Assembly (NCBI RefSeq): GCF_015160855.1
Contig: NZ_CP063373.1
Location: forward strand, 310,001-374,000
Source of the DNA: Streptomyces ferrugineus
GTDB taxonomy: Bacteria > Actinomycetota > Actinomycetes > Streptomycetales > Streptomycetaceae
Length of the DNA: 64,000 nt
Direction of reading: 5' to 3'
The notes below the pieces were generated by a model. That model searched no databases. It had not been told where the DNA came from and was given only the letters and a program-made list of their open reading frames with translations. Made by a program: the position numbers and the translations under genes. Shown here piece by piece: positions 60,176 through 64,000 of this stretch. Numbering within the stretch: position 1 is the stretch's first letter; each line of letters begins with the position of its first letter.

Positions 60176-60632
60176 CGAACTGCCCCCGCTGGAGATCCCG
60201 ATCACCCGCACACTGATCGTCGCCGGGGCCATCGCCTCCCGCGACTACCAGGACGTGCACCACGACGCGGAGTTGGCCCGCCGGAAGGGCTCCCCGGACG
60301 TCTTCATGAACATCCTGACGACGAACGGCCTGGTCGGTCGCTACATCACCGACCACTTCGGACCCAAGGCCGCACTGCGCAAGGTGGCCATACGGCTCGG
60401 GGCGCCCAACTACCCGGGAGACACGATGGTGTTGAGAGGCAGGGTGGAGGAGGTCGACGGCGACACGGCGACGGTACGCGTGACCGGGGCCAACGGCATC
60501 GGCAAGCACGTGACCGGCACGGTGACGGTCACTGTCCCCCGGGCAGGGGAAGTCACCGTCCCGGCGGCAACGGCGGCAACGGCGGAAGCGGCGGAAGCGG
60601 CGGTCACCGCGTCCCGCGAGGAGTCGGCATGA
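60162..60632 (+). CDS. chsH1: ChsH1-like MaoC dehydratase
   Basis: A 156-residue single hot-dog protein with hydratase-2-like DYQDVHHDAELARRKGSPDV and SPDVFMNILTTNGLV. It should form the active heterodimer with the MaoC part of ChsH2. ATG with GGAGG seven bases ahead; it overlaps the upstream gene by 14 bases. The Ala-rich C-terminal tail is unusual. Confidence 0.87.
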   Translation: MNTGDELPPLEIPITRTLIVAGAIASRDYQDVHHDAELARRKGSPDVFMNILTTNGLVGRYITDHFGPKAALRKVAIRLGAPNYPGDTMVLRGRVEEVDGDTATVRVTGANGIGKHVTGTVTVTVPRAGEVTVPAATAATAEAAEAAVTASREESA

Positions 60633-61795
60633 GCGTGCGCGAGCGGGACTCCCTCGGCGGCCGGGCGGCGATCGTAGGAGTCGGGGCCACCGAGTTCTCC
60701 AAGGACTCCGGGCGCAGTGAGCTTCGGCTGGCCGTGGAGGCAGTGCGGGCCGCGCTGGACGACGCGGGGCTGACGCCGGCGGACGTGGACGGGATGGTCA
60801 CGTTCACGATGGACACCAGCCCGGAGATCACCGTGGCTCAGGCCTGCGGGACGGGTGAGCTGTCCTTCTTCTCCCGTGTCCACTACGGCGGCGGCGCGGC
60901 CTGCGCGACCGTCCAGCAGGCGGCGCTGGCGGTGGCGACGGGGGTCGCGGAGGTGGTGGTCTGCTACCGGGCGTTCAACGAGCGGTCGGGCCGGAGATTC
61001 GGCTCGGGCGTGCAGCACCGGGAGCCGTCGGCGGAGGGCGTGGCGCTGGGCTGGTCCCTGCCGTTCGGGCTGCTCACCCCGGCCTCCTGGGTGGCGATGG
61101 CGGCCCAGCGGTATCTGCACACCTACGGGCTGACGCCGGAGGCGTTCGGGCATGTGGCGGTGACGGACCGCAAGTACGCGGCGACCAACCCGGCCGCGTA
61201 CTTCCACGGCAGACCCATCACGCTCGCCGACCATGCGGCCTCGCGCTGGATCGTCGAGCCGCTGCGGCTGCTGGACTGCTGCCAGGAGACGGACGGCGGC
61301 CAGGCGCTCGTCGTCACGTCCCTCGACCGGGCCCGTGACCTGCCCCACCCGCCGGCCGTCATAGCGGCGGCGGCCCAGGGCGCCGGCCGGGGGCAGGAGC
61401 AGATGACGAGCTTCTACCGGGACGACCTCACCGGGCTGCCGGAGATGGCCGTGGTGGCGCGGCAGCTGTGGCGGACGGCGGGGCTGGGGCCGGGGGAGAT
61501 CGACGTGGGGATCCTGTACGACCACTTCACTCCGTTCGTGCTGATGCAGCTGGAGGAGTTCGGGTTCTGTGGAAAGGGGGAGGCCACGGGCTTCGTGGCC
61601 GAGGAGCGGCTGCCGCTCAACACACACGGGGGGCAGCTGGGGGAGGCGTATCTGCACGGGATGAACGGAATCGCGGAGGGGGTGAGACAGGTGCGGGGGA
61701 CGTCCGTGAACCAGATATCCGGGGCGGAGCGGGTGCTGGTGACGGCCGGGACAGGGGTGCCGACCTCGGGGTTGGTCCTTACTGCCGACGGGTGA
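60629..61795 (+). CDS. ltp2: Thiolase-fold lipid-transfer protein / retro-aldolase (Ltp2-like)
   Basis: A 388-residue thiolase-superfamily protein (IVGVGATEFSKDSGRSE opening, VHYGGGAACATVQQAALAV middle, CQETDGGQALVV, and GTSVNQISGAERVLV end). Ltp2 cleaves the C17 side chain in cholesterol breakdown with ChsH2. The start overlaps the chsH1 stop as ATGA. Substrate in Streptomyces is uncertain. Confidence 0.88.
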   Translation: MSVRERDSLGGRAAIVGVGATEFSKDSGRSELRLAVEAVRAALDDAGLTPADVDGMVTFTMDTSPEITVAQACGTGELSFFSRVHYGGGAACATVQQAALAVATGVAEVVVCYRAFNERSGRRFGSGVQHREPSAEGVALGWSLPFGLLTPASWVAMAAQRYLHTYGLTPEAFGHVAVTDRKYAATNPAAYFHGRPITLADHAASRWIVEPLRLLDCCQETDGGQALVVTSLDRARDLPHPPAVIAAAAQGAGRGQEQMTSFYRDDLTGLPEMAVVARQLWRTAGLGPGEIDVGILYDHFTPFVLMQLEEFGFCGKGEATGFVAEERLPLNTHGGQLGEAYLHGMNGIAEGVRQVRGTSVNQISGAERVLVTAGTGVPTSGLVLTADG

Positions 61796-61941
61796 CCCCC
61801 AGGGGTAATCCCGCAGTACAGGTCCCCCTCTCGTCCACCTTCAGGAGGTGGAGTCAGCCCCACCCCTACAACCTGAGGCGGACGCTGCTTCGGCACCTGC
61901 GGCCGATCCGCCGAAGTAGGGGCCGCTCATAGCGTGGAGCC

Positions 61942-62511
61942 ATGACCACACCCGTCTGCACCAGCGCTTCCGAGGCCGCTACATCAGCGGGGCTGTCCTT
62001 TCCGAACGTGACGTACCCCTCCTTCACGTCGTACGTACGGGCCCGCCAGCCGGTGCTGCTGCGTACCGCCCGCTCGCTGACCGCGAACCCGAGCGATGCG
62101 GAAGATCTGCTGCAGACCGCGCTGACCAAGACCTATGTGGCCTGGGAGCGCATCGAGGACCATCGTGCGCTCGACGGCTATGTGCGCAGGGCGCTGCTGA
62201 ACACGCGGACGTCGCAGTGGCGCAAGCGCAAGGTCGACGAGTTCGCCTGCGACGAGCTGCCCGAGCCGGAGCCCGTGGCCGGCCAGGACACCGACCCCGC
62301 GGAACAGCAGGCGCTGCACGACGCGATGTGGCGCGCGATCATGCGGCTGCCGGCGCGGCAGCGGGCGATGGTCGTCCTGAGGTACTACGAGGACCTCAGC
62401 GAGGTCCAGACGGCCGACGTGCTCGGGGTCTCGGTGGGCACGGTGAAGTCGGCGGTGTCGAGGGCGCTCGGCAAGCTGCGGGAGGACCCGGAGCTGGGGC
62501 TCGTTCGGTAG
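61942..62511 (+). CDS. ECF RNA polymerase sigma factor (SigE-type)
   Basis: A 189-residue sigma factor: region 2 (SYVRARQPVLLRTARSL; SDAEDLLQTALTKTYVAW) and region 4 (RLPARQRAMVVLRYYEDLSE; VLGVSVGTVKSAVSRAL). No anti-sigma gene is adjacent in the window. It transcribes towards the acyl-CoA ligase; the gap between is 170 bases. Confidence 0.92.
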   Translation: MTTPVCTSASEAATSAGLSFPNVTYPSFTSYVRARQPVLLRTARSLTANPSDAEDLLQTALTKTYVAWERIEDHRALDGYVRRALLNTRTSQWRKRKVDEFACDELPEPEPVAGQDTDPAEQQALHDAMWRAIMRLPARQRAMVVLRYYEDLSEVQTADVLGVSVGTVKSAVSRALGKLREDPELGLVR

Positions 62512-62606
62512 GGGGAGTGCGGGAGCGGCGGCGGAGGTTCCCTCGCGCCTTAGCGGCAGAGCCCTGTGAACGCAACGTGACATGATCGATCGGCCCGCCC
62601 TAGTGA

Positions 62607-62622
62607 CATACCGCGCGGTATG
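62607..62622. promoter_or_regulatory. Perfect 16-bp palindrome upstream of the acyl-CoA ligase
   Basis: CATACCGCGCGGTATG is a perfect palindrome 60 bases before the ligase start and 95 bases after the sigma-factor gene. Shape and length suit a TetR-family dimer controlling the ligase. Confidence 0.55.
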
Positions 62623-62681
62623 CGCGCAGAATCTCCGCAACCCTTACTACCGCGTAGGCAATGTCGCCCCGGGAGGACGCC

Positions 62682-64000
62682 GTGCTGAGCACCATGCAGG
62701 ACGTACCGCTGCTGATCTCGAGGATCCTGACCCACGGGTCGACGATCCACGGCACATCACAGGTGACCACCTGGACCGGCGAGGCCGAGCCGCACCGCCG
62801 TTCCTTCGCCGAGGTCGGCGCCCGTGCGGCCCAGCTGGCGCACGCCCTGCGCGAGGACCTGGGCGTGACCGACGACCAGCGGGTCGCCACCCTGATGTGG
62901 AACAACGCCGAGCACGTCGAGGCGTACTTCGCGATCCCCTCCATGGGCGCGATCCTGCACACCCTCAACCTCCGGCTCCCGCCCGAGCAGCTCGCGTGGA
63001 TCGTCAACCACGCCGCCGACCGCGTCGTCATCGCCAACGGCTCGCTCCTCCCCCTGCTCGTCCCGCTGCTCCCGCACCTCAAGACGGTCGAGCATGTGGT
63101 GGTGTCGGGGCCGGGTGACCGTTCCGGGCTGGCGGGCGCCTCCGTTCAGGTGCACGAGTACGAGGAACTGATCGCCGGCAAGCCGATGACGTACGACTGG
63201 CCGGAGCTGGACGAGCGGCAGGCCGCCTCGATGTGCTACACGTCCGGGACCACCGGGGACCCGAAGGGCGTCGTCTACTCCCACCGCTCGGTCTACCTGC
63301 ACTCCATGCAGGTCAACATGGCCCAGTCGATGGGTCTGACCGACCAGGACACGTCGCTGATCGTGGTGCCGCAGTTCCATGTGAACGCCTGGGGCCTGCC
63401 GCACGCCACCTTCATGACCGGCGTCAACATGCTGATGCCGGACCGCTTCCTGCAGCCCGCGCCGCTCGCCGAGATGATCGAGGGCGAGCGGCCGACGCAC
63501 GCGGCCGCCGTGCCCACCATCTGGCAGGGACTGCTCGCCGAGCTCACCGCCAAGCCTCGCGACGTCTCCACCCTCGGCCAGGTCACCATCGGCGGCTCGG
63601 CCTGCCCGCCCTCGCTCATGGAGGCGTTCGACAAGCTGGGCATGCGGGTCTGCCACGCCTGGGGCATGACGGAGACCTCCCCGCTCGGCACGGTCGCCCG
63701 GCCGCCGGCCCATGTGGTGGGCACCGAGGAGGAGTTCGCGTACCGGCTCACCCAGGGCCGCTTCCCGACGAGCGTCGAGGCCCGCCTCACCGGCCCCGGC
63801 GGCGAGCGCCTCCCCTGGGACGGCGAGTCGGCCGGTGAGCTGGAGGTGCGAGGCCCCTGGATCGCGGGCGCCTACTACAACGGCCCCGACGGCGAACCGC
63901 TGCGCCCCGCCGACAAGTTCAGCGCAGACGGCTGGCTGAAGACCGGCGACGTCGGCATCATCTCCCCCGACGGCTACCTCACCCTCACCGACCGCGCCAA
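62682..64000 (+). CDS. Long-chain acyl-CoA ligase (AMP-forming), 3' end missing
   Basis: At least 439 codons of an ANL-superfamily ligase that activates fatty acids to acyl-CoA via acyl-AMP. The A3 motif YTSGTTGDPKG lies at about residues 186-196; a later WGMTETSP is the A5-type motif. The GTG at 62682 follows GGAGG with five-base spacing; an ATG four codons on is the alternative. It runs off the window end. Confidence 0.93.
   Translation, partial: MLSTMQDVPLLISRILTHGSTIHGTSQVTTWTGEAEPHRRSFAEVGARAAQLAHALREDLGVTDDQRVATLMWNNAEHVEAYFAIPSMGAILHTLNLRLPPEQLAWIVNHAADRVVIANGSLLPLLVPLLPHLKTVEHVVVSGPGDRSGLAGASVQVHEYEELIAGKPMTYDWPELDERQAASMCYTSGTTGDPKGVVYSHRSVYLHSMQVNMAQSMGLTDQDTSLIVVPQFHVNAWGLPHATFMTGVNMLMPDRFLQPAPLAEMIEGERPTHAAAVPTIWQGLLAELTAKPRDVSTLGQVTIGGSACPPSLMEAFDKLGMRVCHAWGMTETSPLGTVARPPAHVVGTEEEFAYRLTQGRFPTSVEARLTGPGGERLPWDGESAGELEVRGPWIAGAYYNGPDGEPLRPADKFSADGWLKTGDVGIISPDGYLTLTDRA

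Overview
The window is GC-rich, with pervasive GTG starts, four-base start/stop overlaps and strong third-position GC bias. It reads as chromosomal DNA of a Streptomyces. Gene content and order (cydCD, serS, pheA, a dtpA copper cluster, an htrA-type protease and a Ser/Thr kinase ahead of a tRNA-Ser gene) match, from memory, the core region on one side of oriC in S. coelicolor and S. lividans. One perfect 14-bp parS core (5838), one single-mismatch parS (20131) and several DnaA boxes, including a cluster between serS and pheA, also place it near oriC.

Layout. 3-14812: the end of a fused CydDC exporter, a LytM peptidase, a HAD phosphatase, an LLM oxidoreductase, KptA, a MerR regulator, an alpha/beta-hydrolase-SDR fusion coupled to an M24 protein, a four-gene double ABC exporter operon and a small charged protein. 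14813-18023: a tRNA-like hairpin gene, a second HAD phosphatase overlapping serS, and the DnaA-box region. 18024-25400: pheA, then a minus-strand copper cluster (membrane protein, YcnI, Sco, PCuAC chaperone, CopC-CopD fusion, Tat-exported DyP peroxidase). 25624-42805: regulatory and housekeeping genes (two HATPase anti-sigma-type proteins, a serine hydrolase, a CitG-like protein, a MocR regulator beside an MFS exporter, PepP, a GAF-PP2C phosphatase, a degenerate primase-polymerase, a SEC-C protein, GDPD, HtrA and a membrane Ser/Thr kinase).

42875-54398: tRNA-Ser(UGA) is the insertion site of an 11.4-kb element. The last 59 bases of the site (tRNA 3' end plus one base) are repeated exactly at 54340-54398, and 11-bp-phased GGGCACG repeats lie just inside each end. 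The element has a GntR (KorSA-like) regulator with a paired CTAGTnnACTAG operator, a tightly coupled operon of small proteins with a second GntR regulator, a three-gene cassette led by a protein with a ribosomal-L30-like fold, two small accessory genes, a HEPN plus two-P-loop ATPase pair that looks like a defence module, and an IS256-family insertion. I find no integrase, excisionase, replication or transfer gene, so it looks like a decayed integrative element or a cis-mobilizable one. The L30-like cassette is the best candidate for something undescribed; the HEPN/ATPase pair is the best candidate for a defence system.

54399-64000: small membrane and hypothetical proteins, a DinB protein, a 46-49 bp minisatellite, a catalytically intact primase-polymerase, a small secreted Gln/Asn-rich protein with curlin-like spacing, a chsH2-chsH1-ltp2 cassette resembling the actinobacterial steroid side-chain module, an ECF sigma factor of the SigE type, and the start of an acyl-CoA ligase preceded by a perfect 16-bp palindrome.
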